A DNA stretch of 64,000 nt from Bailinhaonella thermotolerans (lineage in GTDB: Bacteria > Actinomycetota > Actinomycetes > Streptosporangiales > Streptosporangiaceae). The notes under the pieces are model-generated. The model was not told where the DNA came from and searched no databases. It saw nothing but the letters and a program-made list of their open reading frames with translations. The stretch is taken from assembly GCF_003594875.1 (NCBI RefSeq), contig NZ_QZEY01000004.1:124001-188000 (forward strand), read 5' to 3'. A program made the position numbers and the translations under genes. Below, one piece after another: positions 8,027-18,182 of this stretch; position 1 is the stretch's first letter; each line of letters begins with the position of its first letter.

Positions 8027-9724
8027 TCACAGCAGCGCCTCGGGGATGTCGAGCTCGCGTGACCGCAGCCACTCGCCGAGGGCCTTGGCCTGCGGGTCGA
8101 ACCGGGTGGACGCCGCCACGCCCTCGCCCAGCAGCCCGGAGACGACGAAGTTCAGCGCCCGCAGGCGCGGCAGCGCGTGCCGCGTCACCGTGAGGCCGCG
8201 CGCCTCCGGGACCAGCTCCCGGAACCGCTCGACGGTCAGCGCGTGCGCCAGCCACCGCCACCCGTCCTCGGTGCGCGCCCACAGGCCGACGTTCGCGTCG
8301 CCGCCCTTGTCACCGCTGCGCGCGCCCGCGACCAGCCCGAGGGCGGCCCGCCGTACCGGGCCCTCGGGGAGCGGCTCGGGAAGCGGGTCCGGGAGCGGCG
8401 GGGGCGCGTCACCGGCGAGGTCCGCGGTCCGCGCCGGCGGCGGGATCTCCACGCGCTCGCCCCCGGGGAGCACCGCGACGTGGGTGACCTCCTCGTTCGG
8501 GATGTAGGCGGCGGTGTAGACCCCGTACGGCGAGGCCTCGGTGGGCGGGGAGGTGGCGTGGAAGCCGGGGTAGGACGCGAGAGCCAGCTCGACCGCCGCG
8601 CCGCTGAACGCGCGCCCGACGACCTTGGGGTCGGGGTCCATCACCACGCAGCGCAGGAAGGCGCTCGCCTCCTCCTCGGACCCCGCGTCGCGGTGGTCGG
8701 TGCGGGCCAGCGTCCACCGGACGGTCCGCGGCCGGGGCGTCATCGCCGCCTCGAGCTGGGCGCGGGCCAGCGCGGCCTTCTCCTCGACGTCGAGGCCGGT
8801 GAGGACGAACGTCATCTGGTTGCGGTGGCCGCCGAGGTGGTTCAGGCACACCTTCGTCGCCGGGGGAGGGGGCTCCCCGGCCGCGCCGTGGACCCGGACG
8901 CGGTCGGGGCCGTCCTGCGCCAGCCGTACCGTGTCGAAGCGGGTGGTGACGTCGGGGCCGGGGTACCGGGGGCCGGCGATCTCGTAGAGGAGCTGGGCGG
9001 TGACCGTCTCGACGGTGACCGCGCCGCCGGTGCCCTCGTGCTTGGTGATCACCGACGATCCGTCGGAGGCGATCTCGGCGATGGGGAAACCGGGCCTGAG
9101 CGGGTCGGGGATCTCGGTGAAGAAGGAGAAGTTGCCGCCGGTGGCCTGCGCGCCGCACTCCAGGATGTGGCCCGCGACCGTCGCGCCGGCGAGGGCGTCC
9201 CAGTCCTCCCTGCCCCAGCCGAAGTGCGCCGCCGCCGGGCCCACGACCAGCGACGCGTCCGTCACGCGGCCGGTCACCACCACGTCGGCCCCGGCGTCCA
9301 GGCACTCCTTGATGCCCCACGCCCCGAGGTAGGCGTTCGCGGTCAGCGCCTCCGGCCACCGGCCCGGCGTGCCCATGAGGTCGTCGCCCTCGACGTGCGC
9401 GATCCGCACCGCGATCCCGAACCGGTCCGCCATGTCGCGCAGCACCGCCGCGAGCCCCGCCGGGTTCAGGCCGCCCGCGTTCGTCACGATCTTCACGCCC
9501 CGCTCGTGCGCGAGCCCGAGGCAGTCCTCCATCTGGCGCGCGAACGTCGAGGCGTAGCCGTACATCGGGTTCTTCAGCCGCGCCCGGCCGAGGATCAGCA
9601 TGGTCAGTTCGGCGAGGTAGTCGCCGGTGAGCACGTCGAGCGGGCCGCCTTCGAGCATCTCGCGCACGGCGGAGAGCCGGTCGCCGTAGAAGCCGGAGGC
9701 GTTGCCGATCCGGAGGGGCTCCAT
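8027..9724 (-). CDS. AtuA-like (DUF1446) acyclic terpene utilisation family protein
   Basis: The 565-residue protein has an N-terminal DUF1446/AtuA domain (RIGNASGFYGDRLSAVREM, then GGPLDVLTGDYLAELTM) over about 450 residues. A small C-terminal AtuA-like domain follows from about residue 455 (AGARSGDKGGDANVGLWA). AtuA is required for citronellol/geraniol breakdown in Pseudomonas, but its reaction is not well defined; actinobacterial homologues usually sit with acyl-CoA carboxylases, as here. It is first in the operon, and its start codon lies 30 bp from the palindrome shared with the divergent tetR gene. The catabolic role is well supported; the substrate is inference. Confidence 0.88.
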   Translation of the reverse strand: MEPLRIGNASGFYGDRLSAVREMLEGGPLDVLTGDYLAELTMLILGRARLKNPMYGYASTFARQMEDCLGLAHERGVKIVTNAGGLNPAGLAAVLRDMADRFGIAVRIAHVEGDDLMGTPGRWPEALTANAYLGAWGIKECLDAGADVVVTGRVTDASLVVGPAAAHFGWGREDWDALAGATVAGHILECGAQATGGNFSFFTEIPDPLRPGFPIAEIASDGSSVITKHEGTGGAVTVETVTAQLLYEIAGPRYPGPDVTTRFDTVRLAQDGPDRVRVHGAAGEPPPPATKVCLNHLGGHRNQMTFVLTGLDVEEKAALARAQLEAAMTPRPRTVRWTLARTDHRDAGSEEEASAFLRCVVMDPDPKVVGRAFSGAAVELALASYPGFHATSPPTEASPYGVYTAAYIPNEEVTHVAVLPGGERVEIPPPARTADLAGDAPPPLPDPLPEPLPEGPVRRAALGLVAGARSGDKGGDANVGLWARTEDGWRWLAHALTVERFRELVPEARGLTVTRHALPRLRALNFVVSGLLGEGVAASTRFDPQAKALGEWLRSRELDIPEALL

Positions 9725-9753
9725 GGTCGAACCCTGCCAGCCGCCACCGAAAA

Positions 9754-9771
9754 AATCAATCGTGCTTGATT
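9754..9771. promoter_or_regulatory. Palindromic operator between AtuA-like gene and tetR
   Basis: AATCAATCGTGCTTGATT contains the 6-bp inverted arms AATCAA and TTGATT with a matched C/G inside. It sits in the 62-bp intergenic gap between two divergent start codons and is conspicuously AT-rich. This is the expected binding site for the adjacent TetR protein, controlling both directions. Confidence 0.7.
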
Positions 9772-9786
9772 GTTATTGTGGGGTGC

Positions 9787-10371
9787 ATGGATCTCCGCGA
9801 GCCCCGGCAGGAACGCAGCCGCGCCACCCGCCGCCGCCTGCTCGACGCGGCGGTGGAGTGCCTGGCCTCGCGGGGCTGGGCGGGCACCACCGTCGCGGTC
9901 GTCGCCGAGCGCGCGGGGGTCTCGCGGGGCGCGGCCCAGCACCACTTCCGCACGCGGGAGGACCTGGTGACGGCGGCCGTGGAATACGGCGCGGAGGAGC
10001 GCATGGCGCACCTGCGGTCCCGCCCGCGGGACGCCCTGGACGCCCGCGCCGTCGTGGACCTGCTGGCCGACCTCTACACGAGCCCCCTGTTCAAGGCCGC
10101 CCTGCACCTGTGGGTGGCGGCCAGCGCCGACCCCGCGCTGCGCGACCGCGTGGCCCCGCTGGAGGCGAGGGTCGGCCGCGAGGCGCACCGCCTCACCCTG
10201 GAACTCCTCGGCGCGGACGAGTCGCGCCCCGGCGTACGCGAGGCCGTCCAGGCCACCCTCGACCTGATGCGCGGCCTCGGCCTCGCCGACCTCCTCACCG
10301 ACGACTCCCCCCGCCGCCGCCCCCTCCTGGCCCAGTGGGCCGCCATGCTCGACGCCGCCCTGCGGGGGTGA
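9787..10371 (+). CDS. TetR-family transcriptional regulator
   Basis: The 194-residue protein has an N-terminal helix-turn-helix (RRRLLDAAVECLASRGWAGTTVAVVAERAGVSRGAAQHHFRTREDL region, residues about 12-60) typical of TetR repressors, and a helical ligand domain after it. The ATG at 9787 is preferred over an upstream in-frame ATG at 9766, because the latter lies inside the operator palindrome. Divergent placement against the AtuA/carboxylase operon suggests it represses that operon and itself until an acyl-CoA or terpenoid intermediate binds. Confidence 0.9.
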   Translation: MDLREPRQERSRATRRRLLDAAVECLASRGWAGTTVAVVAERAGVSRGAAQHHFRTREDLVTAAVEYGAEERMAHLRSRPRDALDARAVVDLLADLYTSPLFKAALHLWVAASADPALRDRVAPLEARVGREAHRLTLELLGADESRPGVREAVQATLDLMRGLGLADLLTDDSPRRRPLLAQWAAMLDAALRG

Positions 10372-10396
10372 GAGGGCGTGTCGCCGCCCGGTGACG

Positions 10397-11218
10397 TCAG
10401 GGCTTGCGGGCCAGGCCGGCGACCATGAAGCGCTGGAGGGGGTGGTCCTGCTCCTGGGCCTCGGCGTCGGGGCGCCACTCGTGGAGGTGGACCAGGCCGG
10501 GGGAGACCATCTCCAGGCCCTCGAAGAACTCGGCGATCACCTCGCGGCGGCGGTCCACGAAGCCGCTCATCTTCGCGCGGAGGGCGGCGCGCATGGGGTC
10601 GGTGAGCGGGTCGTCGCCGGGGTCGCAGAAGTGCGTGATCAGCAGGTGGCTGCCGGAGGGCACGGCGTCGCGGAGCTCCGCGGCGATGCCCTTGGGGTCG
10701 TCCTGGTCCTCGATGTGGTGCAGCAGGCCCGCGAGCAGCACCGCGACCGGCCTGTCCAGGTCGAGCATCTCGCGGGTGGCCTCGTGCTCCAGGATCTCCC
10801 GGGGCCGGCGCGCGTCGGCCTGGACGACCACCGTGGTCTTGTTGTCCGCCAGCAGCGCCCGCCCGTGGACCAGCACGATCGGGTCGTTGTCCACGTACAC
10901 CACCCGGGTGTCGGGGTCGATCTCGTGCGCGATCTCGTGCACGTTCCCGGCGGTGGGCAGGCCGGAGCCGATGTCGAGGAACTGCCGGATCCCGGCCTCG
11001 CCGACCAGGTACCGCACGGCCCGGCGCAGCACGGCGCGGTTGGCGCGGGCGACGATCGCCGCCTCGGGCACGATGTCCAGCAGCGCCTGCGCGACCTCCC
11101 GGTCCGAGGCGTAGTTGTCCTTCCCGTCGAGGAAGAAGTCGTAGACCCGGGCGATGCTCGGCGTGTTCACGTCCACCCCGGACGGCGCCGCCTCGCGGGC
11201 CGCGTTCAGCTCCGTCAT
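10397..11218 (-). CDS. DUF574-family SAM-dependent methyltransferase
   Basis: The 273-residue protein starts at the ATG with GGAGGAG six bases upstream. It carries PSIARVYDFFLDGKDNYASDR near the N-terminus and FLDIGSGLPT as the SAM-binding glycine loop. VVYVDNDP follows, with GLLHHIEDQDDP further on. These are the signature of the actinobacterial S-adenosyl methyltransferase family PF04672, which is highly expanded in Streptosporangiales. The substrate is unknown. It converges with the tetR gene and diverges from the ABC exporter. Confidence 0.88.
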   Translation of the reverse strand: MTELNAAREAAPSGVDVNTPSIARVYDFFLDGKDNYASDREVAQALLDIVPEAAIVARANRAVLRRAVRYLVGEAGIRQFLDIGSGLPTAGNVHEIAHEIDPDTRVVYVDNDPIVLVHGRALLADNKTTVVVQADARRPREILEHEATREMLDLDRPVAVLLAGLLHHIEDQDDPKGIAAELRDAVPSGSHLLITHFCDPGDDPLTDPMRAALRAKMSGFVDRRREVIAEFFEGLEMVSPGLVHLHEWRPDAEAQEQDHPLQRFMVAGLARKP

Positions 11219-11367
11219 CGGCTCCTCCACCCGTGATCGTGTGCAGCCGATCATAGGCGGGCGCCCACCGCTTGCCACCGAAATCTCCCGAAATACCGGA
11301 ACACACTGGACGGCCTCATGGCCTCCGTGGTTCATTACATGAGTAAAGAACCGAAGAAGGAGGCGCG

Positions 11368-12303
<936 letters not shown>

Positions 12304-12313
12304 GGGGGCCGGG

Positions 12314-13501
12314 ATGCTCACGATCATCGCGAACGACCTGCGCAGGCGGCTGCGCGACACGACCCTCCTGCTCTACGGCGTGGTGCTCCCGCTCGGGCTG
12401 GCCTTCCTGTTCTCGACCGTGCCGGCCGGGGACGACGGCCGCGCGCGGGAGTTCGCCGCCCGCTACGCCGTGTCCGACCCGGCGGGTGAGTTCGCCGGGC
12501 GCGTGCTCGGCTCCCTCCCCTCGGTCCAGGTGCGGCGGGCCGCGAGCCCCGCGGAGGCCGCCGGGCTCGTCGAGGAGGGGAAGGCCGACGCCGCGTTCGT
12601 GGTCGAGCCGGGCGCCGAGACGCCCCGCGTGATCGGCGACGTGGACAAGCCCGTCGCCGTCCAGGTCGCCAGGGAGATCGCCGAGGCGTACGCCGCCGAA
12701 CGCCGCGCCGCCCGCCTGGCCCTGCTCGCGGCCTCGCCCGCATCCCCCGCCTCCGGAGACGTCCCCGGCACGGTCCCGGGCACGGTCCCGGGCACCGGCT
12801 CCGGCACCCCCGCCGGGGCCGCGGAGGCGGCGGCGGGGATCGCCCGGACACCCGCGCCGGTGTCCCTGGCCGCGGACACCGCCGTACGGCGTCAGCTCGA
12901 CACGACGACCTACCACGCGGCCGGGATGGCGGTCTTCTTCCTGTTCTTCGTGGCCGTGACCACGGTGTCGGGAATCTTCGAGGAGCGCGCGGGCGGGACC
13001 CTGGCCCGGCTGCTCGCCGCGCCGGTACGGCCCCGGGCGGTGCTCGCGGCGAAGGCGCTGGGCGGGGTGCTCGTCGGGCTGGCCTGCATGGGCGTGCTCG
13101 TCGTCGCGTCCACCCTGCTCATGGGCGCCGGATGGGGGCCGCCGCTCGCGGTCGCGGTCCTGGTGGCCGCCTGCGTGCTCGCGGTGTCGGGGATCACCGC
13201 CGCGATCGCGGTCACGGCGCGCGGCGCCGAGCAGGCGTCCAACCGCGTTTCCGCGATCGCCATGGTCCTCGGGGTGGTCGGTGGCGCGTTCTTCCCGGTC
13301 ACCGGGCTGGGGTTCGCCGAGTTCGCGGGGTGGCTCGCGCCGCACCGCTGGTTCCTGCTCGGCCTGTCGGACCTGGCCGGGGACCAGTCGATCGGCGCGG
13401 TGGCGGTCCCGGCGCTGGTGCTGCTCGGCATGGCGGCGGCGGGCGGAGCGGTGGCGCTGGCCCTGGGCGGCCGCGCCGCGGAGAGGGTGATGAACGCGTG
13501 A
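12314..13501 (+). CDS. ABC-2 type exporter permease, first subunit
   Basis: The 395-residue protein has one N-terminal membrane segment and a long extracytoplasmic region (residues about 35-200) that includes a PGTVPGTVPGTGSGTP repeat. A cluster of five or six membrane helices with FEERAGGTLARLLAAPV follows, typical of ABC-2/YhgE-like permeases. It overlaps the next permease by GTGA, implying coupled translation and a heterodimeric channel. Confidence 0.88.
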   Translation: MLTIIANDLRRRLRDTTLLLYGVVLPLGLAFLFSTVPAGDDGRAREFAARYAVSDPAGEFAGRVLGSLPSVQVRRAASPAEAAGLVEEGKADAAFVVEPGAETPRVIGDVDKPVAVQVAREIAEAYAAERRAARLALLAASPASPASGDVPGTVPGTVPGTGSGTPAGAAEAAAGIARTPAPVSLAADTAVRRQLDTTTYHAAGMAVFFLFFVAVTTVSGIFEERAGGTLARLLAAPVRPRAVLAAKALGGVLVGLACMGVLVVASTLLMGAGWGPPLAVAVLVAACVLAVSGITAAIAVTARGAEQASNRVSAIAMVLGVVGGAFFPVTGLGFAEFAGWLAPHRWFLLGLSDLAGDQSIGAVAVPALVLLGMAAAGGAVALALGGRAAERVMNA

Positions 13502-14652
13502 AGGCGCTGACCATCGGGCTGATCAACCTGAAGCGGGTCCTGCGCGACCGGTCCAACGTGGTGTTCATGCTCGGCACCCCGATCCTGATGATCCTCATGC
13601 TGGGGCTGCTGTTCGGCGGCTCCAGGGAACCCCGCCTCGGCGTCTCGGGGGCGGCGGGCCCGCTCGCCGAGCGCCTGGTCGCGGCGCTCGCGGCCGGCGG
13701 GGCCGTACAGGTGGAGCGCGTCGCCGACGCCGGGCGGCTGCGCGCGGACGTGGAGCGCGGGCGGCTGCACGGCGGCCTGGTGATCCCCCAGGACTACGAC
13801 GCGGCGGTGCGCTCCGGCGGCCGGGCGGACCTGCGGTACGTGAGCCTGGGCCGCGACTGGGACGCGATCGACCTGGAGAGCGCCGTGCGCGCCGCCGTAC
13901 AGCGGGAGAACACGCTGCTGCGGGCGGCGCGGTACGGCGTGGAGCGCGGCGCGGGGCCGTTCGGCGAGCGGCTGGCGGTCGTGAGCCGGGCGGCCGGGGA
14001 CGGCGCGGTCCGGGTGACCACGACGGGGGAGGCGGTGATCCCGGCGGGGCTGGGGGCCTTCGTGTTCTCCGCGCCGCCCACGCTGCTGCTCTACATGTTC
14101 CTCACGGCCCTCACCACGGCGATCGGGCTCACCCAGACACGGCTGCTCGGGGTGTCGCGGCGGATGTACGCGAGCCCGACGCCGGCGCGCGCGATCATGG
14201 CGGGGGAGGTCCTCGGGCGGCTGCTGATCTGCCTGGCCCAGGGACTGCTGATCATGCTGGGGTCGGCGCTGCTGTTCGGGGTGGGCTGGGGCGACCCGCT
14301 CGGGGCCGCCGCCGTGCTCGTCGTGTTCACCCTGGTCGGCGGGGGAGCGGCGCTGGTGCTCGGGTCGGTGTTCCGCCGCGAGGGCCCGGTGATCACGCTC
14401 GGGGTGCTGCTCGGGCTGGGCCTGGGAGCGCTCGGCGGCACGATGGTGCCGCTGGAGTCGTTCGGCGAGGGCATGCGCCGCGTCGCCCGGTTCACGCCGC
14501 ACGCCTGGGGCTACGACGCCTTCACCGCGCTCGTGCGCCGCGACGCCGGGCTCCTCGACGTGCTGCCGCAGGTCGGCGTGCTGGCGGCGTACGCGGCGGC
14601 GCTCTTCGCGGTCGGGCTGTGGGCGCTGCGGCGTTCCCTCGTGCGCGGTTAG
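13498..14652 (+). CDS. ABC-2 type exporter permease, second subunit
   Basis: The 384-residue protein begins at the GTG inside the GTGA overlap. It has the same design as its neighbour: one N-terminal helix (NVVFMLGTPILMILMLGLLF), an extracytoplasmic domain, and a C-terminal set of helices with TRLLGVSRRMYASPTPARAI. It should pair with the preceding permease and the ATPase. A strong hairpin directly follows the stop codon. Confidence 0.88.
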   Translation: MKALTIGLINLKRVLRDRSNVVFMLGTPILMILMLGLLFGGSREPRLGVSGAAGPLAERLVAALAAGGAVQVERVADAGRLRADVERGRLHGGLVIPQDYDAAVRSGGRADLRYVSLGRDWDAIDLESAVRAAVQRENTLLRAARYGVERGAGPFGERLAVVSRAAGDGAVRVTTTGEAVIPAGLGAFVFSAPPTLLLYMFLTALTTAIGLTQTRLLGVSRRMYASPTPARAIMAGEVLGRLLICLAQGLLIMLGSALLFGVGWGDPLGAAAVLVVFTLVGGGAALVLGSVFRREGPVITLGVLLGLGLGALGGTMVPLESFGEGMRRVARFTPHAWGYDAFTALVRRDAGLLDVLPQVGVLAAYAAALFAVGLWALRRSLVRG

Positions 14653-14690
14653 CCCGGGCCGGGGCGGGTCCGCCCGGCCCGGCCCGGGCT
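14651..14690. terminator. Bidirectional GC hairpin after ABC exporter operon
   Basis: AGCCCGGGCCGGGGCGG is closely mirrored by CCGCCCGGCCCGGCCCGGGCT, giving a long, nearly perfect stem that overlaps the exporter stop codon. It lies between convergent genes, so it may end transcription from both sides. Confidence 0.55.
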
Positions 14691-14693
14691 CAG

Positions 14694-14735
14694 TCAGTCC
14701 TGGTCAGTCCCGGTCAGTCCCGGTCGGTCCCGGTC
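14694..14735. repeat. 10-bp tandem repeats (CAGTCCCGGT)
   Basis: Four near-identical 10-bp units of CAGTCCYGGT/CGGTCCCGGT run from the hairpin into the 3' end of the MOSC gene. They add nothing recognisable to the protein. Confidence 0.6.
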
Positions 14736-15567
14736 AGGCGGGGGGTTCGGCGGTCTCCAGGATCTCGACCTCGTCGCCGAGCGCGATCTCCCCGGTCGTG
14801 CGGGGGATCGCGTTCTGGCCGAAGAGGATCTCCTTGCCGATGTTGCGGAACTTCGCCAGGGTCCGCAGCGGTTCGCGGGTCCTGACCCCCGCGTCCTGGT
14901 CCACGGTGGTCAGTACGCACCGGCCGCACGGCTTGACCACCTCGATCTCCACGCCGCCGACGCGCATGCGCCGTACGTGGTCCTCGCCGAAGGGCCGGCC
15001 CCAGCCCTCGATCACCAGGTTCGGGCGGAACCGGTTCATCGGGAGGGGCTCGGCCAGCCGGGAGTTCAGGTCGTCCAGGGACTCCTGGGAGATCACCAGG
15101 AGGGGATACCCGTCGGCGTACGCGACCTCGCCGCCGCCCCGGCCGGTCGGGCGCGTGTCGCCGTCGGGGAACCGGACCAGGCGGCATTCGAGCCCGAGGA
15201 GGCCGGAGAACCACTCGGCCGCCTCGTCGCCCTGGTCCACGCCCCGGCACGGCTTGCGGTGCACGGTCACGTCGTGCGCCGGGCCCTCGGCTCGCGGCTC
15301 GTGGACGAACGGCGTGAGCGCCAGCGCCGGATCGGCCACCTCGACGACCAGCTTCTCGCCGTCGTACGCCGGGCGCATCAGGGCCATCCGGGGGACCTCG
15401 CGCTGCGAGAGGTGCGCGCCCTCGGGGGTGATCAGCATGAACTCCCGGTCGTACCGGAGGCCGCGCGGCGTCATCTCGGCGCGCTCCAGGGATGTGCCGC
15501 CGCCGCTCTTGAGCGGGTACACGTTCAGCTCGGTGATCCTGCCCCGGCCCAGCCCGCCCTCTGTCAC
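14734..15567 (-). CDS. MOSC domain protein (YcbX/MARC-like molybdenum enzyme)
   Basis: The 277-residue protein has an N-terminal beta-barrel domain (ELNVYPLKSGGGTSLERAEM) followed by a MOSC domain. That domain contains MNRFRPNLVIEG and PCGRCVLTTVDQDAG, where the Cys is the expected molybdenum ligand. Members use sulfurated molybdenum cofactor to reduce N-hydroxylated or S-oxide compounds with a redox partner. The GTG start has AGGGG upstream. No molybdenum cofactor genes are nearby. Confidence 0.88.
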   Translation of the reverse strand: MTEGGLGRGRITELNVYPLKSGGGTSLERAEMTPRGLRYDREFMLITPEGAHLSQREVPRMALMRPAYDGEKLVVEVADPALALTPFVHEPRAEGPAHDVTVHRKPCRGVDQGDEAAEWFSGLLGLECRLVRFPDGDTRPTGRGGGEVAYADGYPLLVISQESLDDLNSRLAEPLPMNRFRPNLVIEGWGRPFGEDHVRRMRVGGVEIEVVKPCGRCVLTTVDQDAGVRTREPLRTLAKFRNIGKEILFGQNAIPRTTGEIALGDEVEILETAEPPA

Positions 15568-15656
15568 CGCAACCCCTCACGCCGTCGGATTCGGTCATTC
15601 TACCGACGGAAGCTTTCCCGCCATTTCACCAAATAGCGGGACGGCTTCTCGCGGTG

Positions 15657-15689
15657 GTACGGCTCGCGCCCGGCGGGCGCGAGCCGTAC
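15657..15689. terminator. Perfect 15-bp hairpin after DUF305 gene
   Basis: GTACGGCTCGCGCCC at 15657-15671 and GGGCGCGAGCCGTAC at 15675-15689 are exact reverse complements with a 3-nt loop. It lies just downstream of the DUF305 gene on the minus strand. It contains the CGTACGG-CTCGCGC word that recurs between genes across the window. Confidence 0.65.
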
Positions 15690-15705
15690 GCGCGGCTACT
15701 CGCCG

Positions 15706-16305
15706 CTACTCGCCGCCGAGCTCGCGCATCTCGTCGATCTCGACGTTCTGCGTGCGGATGATGGCGTCGGCCATCTCCTTCGCCGGGGCGTACCGGCCGG
15801 CCCGCTTCTCCTGCTCGGCCATCTCCACCGCGCCCTTGTGGTGCGCGATCATCATGGTGAGCCACTCCTTGTCGAAGCGCTCACCCTTGAGGCCGGCCAG
15901 CTTCCTCATGTCGGCCTCGGTCATCATCCCCGAGCCGTGGCCCTCGTGAGCGCCGCCGCCGTCGGCCGGCGCCTCCTCGCCCCACTGCCTCAGCCAGCCC
16001 GTCATGGTCCGGATCTCGGGATCCTGGGCGGCCTCGATCCGCCGGGCGAGCTTCTTCACCTCCGGGCTGGCCGACCGGGACGGGACCATCTCGGCCATGT
16101 CCAGCGCCTGCCGGTGGTGGGGGATCATCATCCGCGCGAACATCACGTCCTGCGCGTTGTAGTCCTTGACCGGCGCCTGCTCGGTGGCCGGGGCCGGAGC
16201 GGAGGCGGGGGCCGAGGAGGCCCCGGCGGACTGGGCGGCGTCGGTGCCGGTGCCGCAGGCGGCGAGCGTGGTGGCGGCGGCGAGCAGCATGAGAACACGC
16301 TTCAT
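15706..16305 (-). CDS. DUF305 lipoprotein-like secreted protein
   Basis: The 199-residue protein starts at the ATG with GGAGG about 10 bases upstream. The N-terminus MKRVLMLLAAATTLAACGTG is a lipoprotein signal with lipobox LAAC. The mature part is a DUF305 domain: DVMFARMMIPHHRQALDMAEM in the first half and EWLTMMIAHHKGAVEMA in the second. These His/Met-rich helices are proposed to bind metal, often copper. DUF305 proteins commonly sit beside DUF6153 proteins in actinomycetes, as here. Confidence 0.9.
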   Translation of the reverse strand: MKRVLMLLAAATTLAACGTGTDAAQSAGASSAPASAPAPATEQAPVKDYNAQDVMFARMMIPHHRQALDMAEMVPSRSASPEVKKLARRIEAAQDPEIRTMTGWLRQWGEEAPADGGGAHEGHGSGMMTEADMRKLAGLKGERFDKEWLTMMIAHHKGAVEMAEQEKRAGRYAPAKEMADAIIRTQNVEIDEMRELGGE

Positions 16306-16369
16306 GGCGTGTGAATCCTCCGTGTCGATGTATGTGCGAACTGTGACAGAGCCCTCTAGAACGGGCCTG

Positions 16370-16921
16370 TCACAGCCGCAACACCGACAACTGGAGGAGG
16401 TTCGGGCCACGCGGGCGGACCCGGCCCCCGGCGGTGGCGAGCCCCGGCGGTGCCGCCCGCGCCGCGCTCACGAGACCCGTGCGCGAGGGCAGCAGCAGCA
16501 CCAGCGCCAGCACGAGCACCGCCAGGCAGATCATCCCGCCCGGGTGCCCGTTCGAGTGCCGGGAGTGCTCCCCGTGCCCGCCGTACGGCAGGCCGTCCGC
16601 GCTCACGCCGTCCGCGCTCACGCCGTACGGCACGGCTGCCGCGCCCGCGCCGACCGGCGCGCCGGCGCTCAGGCCGTACGGCGAGGCGCCGGAGACGGGC
16701 GCGGTGACGGGCGTGCCGTGCGCGGGCGGGGCGGCGGACGAGCGGCCGGGGGAGACGGCGTCGGAGCGGGCCTCGTGGCCGGGGCCGTGGTATCCGAGGA
16801 CCGAGACCTTGGTGGCGGGGGACGGCGTGGCCTGGATGCCGTGCATGGCGAACAGGCCGGTGAACAGCGCCCCCAGCAGGAGCGCCCCGGCGATCCAGGA
16901 GAAGGTCCGAGCCCAGGCCAT
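16370..16921 (-). CDS. DUF6153-like small membrane protein
   Basis: The 183-residue protein has one N-terminal membrane helix (FSWIAGALLLGALFTGLFA) and a second near residue 125 (MICLAVLVLALVLLL). Between them is a variable Gly/Ala/His-rich loop ending HSRHSNGHPGG. This layout, with a C-terminal basic tail, fits DUF6153 proteins found next to DUF305 genes. It lies 64 bp upstream of the DUF305 gene on the same strand, so the two are likely one operon. A metal-related role is inference from the partner. Confidence 0.7.
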   Translation of the reverse strand: MAWARTFSWIAGALLLGALFTGLFAMHGIQATPSPATKVSVLGYHGPGHEARSDAVSPGRSSAAPPAHGTPVTAPVSGASPYGLSAGAPVGAGAAAVPYGVSADGVSADGLPYGGHGEHSRHSNGHPGGMICLAVLVLALVLLLPSRTGLVSAARAAPPGLATAGGRVRPRGPNLLQLSVLRL

Positions 16922-17117
16922 CGCCCGTCAACGCTACCGGCACCCGCCGCCGCCCCCGAAATCGCCGCCCCCGCAACCGGTCCCGCTTCGCGTCCCGGCG
17001 GCGGCTCCGCCCGGCCGTGACCACGCGTACGCCGTACGAGTCGTAGGGCGCGCGAAAGGGGGGAGTTCAAAGTGGGAGAGAACGGGTATCCGGGTGCGAA
17101 GACCGTGGGGGAAACTC

Positions 17118-18080
17118 ATGAGAATCCTGTTGTGGCATGTCCACGCGGCGTGGGCGACCGCTTTCGTCCAGGGCCCGCACGAGTACCTGATCCCGGTCAC
17201 GCCGGACCGGGACAAGTACGGCCTGGGCCGTCCCGAGACCTACCCCTGGCCCGTGAGCGCCACGGAGGTCGCCGCCGACCGGCTGGCCTCGCAGGACGTG
17301 GACGTCGTCGTGGCCCAGCGCCCCGAGGAACTGGAGCTGGCCGAACGCTGGCTCGGCCGCCGCCCCGGGCGCGACGTGCCGGCCGTGTTCGTCGAGCACA
17401 ACACGCCCAAGGGTGAGGTGCCCAACCTGCGGCACCCGCTGGCCGACCGGGACGACATCCCGGTCGTGCACGTCACCCACTTCAACGAGCTGTTCTGGGA
17501 CAACGGCATCGCCCCGACCACCGTGATCGAGCACGGCATCGTGGACCCCGGCTACCGGTACACCGGCGAGCTGGCCCGCTCCGCCGTCGTGATCAACGAG
17601 CCGATCCGGCGCTGGCGCGTGACGGGGACGGACCTGCTCCCGGCGTTCGCGCAGGCGGCGCCCGTGGACGTGTTCGGCATGAAGGCCGAGGGGCTGCCCG
17701 GCCGCCTCGGGATCGACCCGCGCGCGATGGGCACCTACGACCTGCCGCAGGGCGAGCTGCACGCCGAGATGGCCCGGCGTCGGGTGTACGTCCACCCGAA
17801 CCGGTGGACGTCCTTGGGGCTGTCGCTGCTGGAGGCGATGCACCTGGGCATGCCGGTCGTCGCCCTGGCCGCCACCGAGGTCGCCGAGGCGGTGCCCGAG
17901 GACGCCGGCGTCGTCTCCACCAAGGTGAGCGACCTGGTCGAGGCCGTGCGCCGCTTCATCGCCGACCCGCTGTACGCCCGCCAGGTCGGCAAGCAGGCCC
18001 GCGACGCCGCCCTCACCCGGTACGGCCTGGCCCGCTTCCTCGCCGACTGGGACCGCCTCCTGGCCGAGGTGGTGCGCTAG
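17118..18080 (+). CDS. Glycosyltransferase family 4-like protein
   Basis: The 320-residue protein begins with MRILLWHVHAAWATAFVQG, typical of GT-B enzymes. The C-terminal half has NRWTSLGLSLLEAMHLGMPVVA, where the EA...GMPV pattern is the donor nucleotide-sugar site of GT4 enzymes. GGGGG lies before the ATG at 17118; the reading frame is open further upstream, but that part looks non-coding. It probably transfers a sugar to an envelope or secondary-metabolite acceptor. It stands alone here. Confidence 0.85.
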   Translation: MRILLWHVHAAWATAFVQGPHEYLIPVTPDRDKYGLGRPETYPWPVSATEVAADRLASQDVDVVVAQRPEELELAERWLGRRPGRDVPAVFVEHNTPKGEVPNLRHPLADRDDIPVVHVTHFNELFWDNGIAPTTVIEHGIVDPGYRYTGELARSAVVINEPIRRWRVTGTDLLPAFAQAAPVDVFGMKAEGLPGRLGIDPRAMGTYDLPQGELHAEMARRRVYVHPNRWTSLGLSLLEAMHLGMPVVALAATEVAEAVPEDAGVVSTKVSDLVEAVRRFIADPLYARQVGKQARDAALTRYGLARFLADWDRLLAEVVR

Positions 18081-18182
18081 CCGTTCACCCGGCCGGCGGC
18101 CCCGCGTCCACGGTAAGTGTTCGCGCGTATCCAGGACGTGACGGGTCGTGAGCTGATTGGCTGCGGCGTGGAGGTGAGCCGT

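Noticed and set aside
18117..18182. Earlier start for the SSI-like gene
   Set aside because: The ATG at 18183 has a strong ribosome-binding site and begins a proper signal peptide; the extension would bury it.
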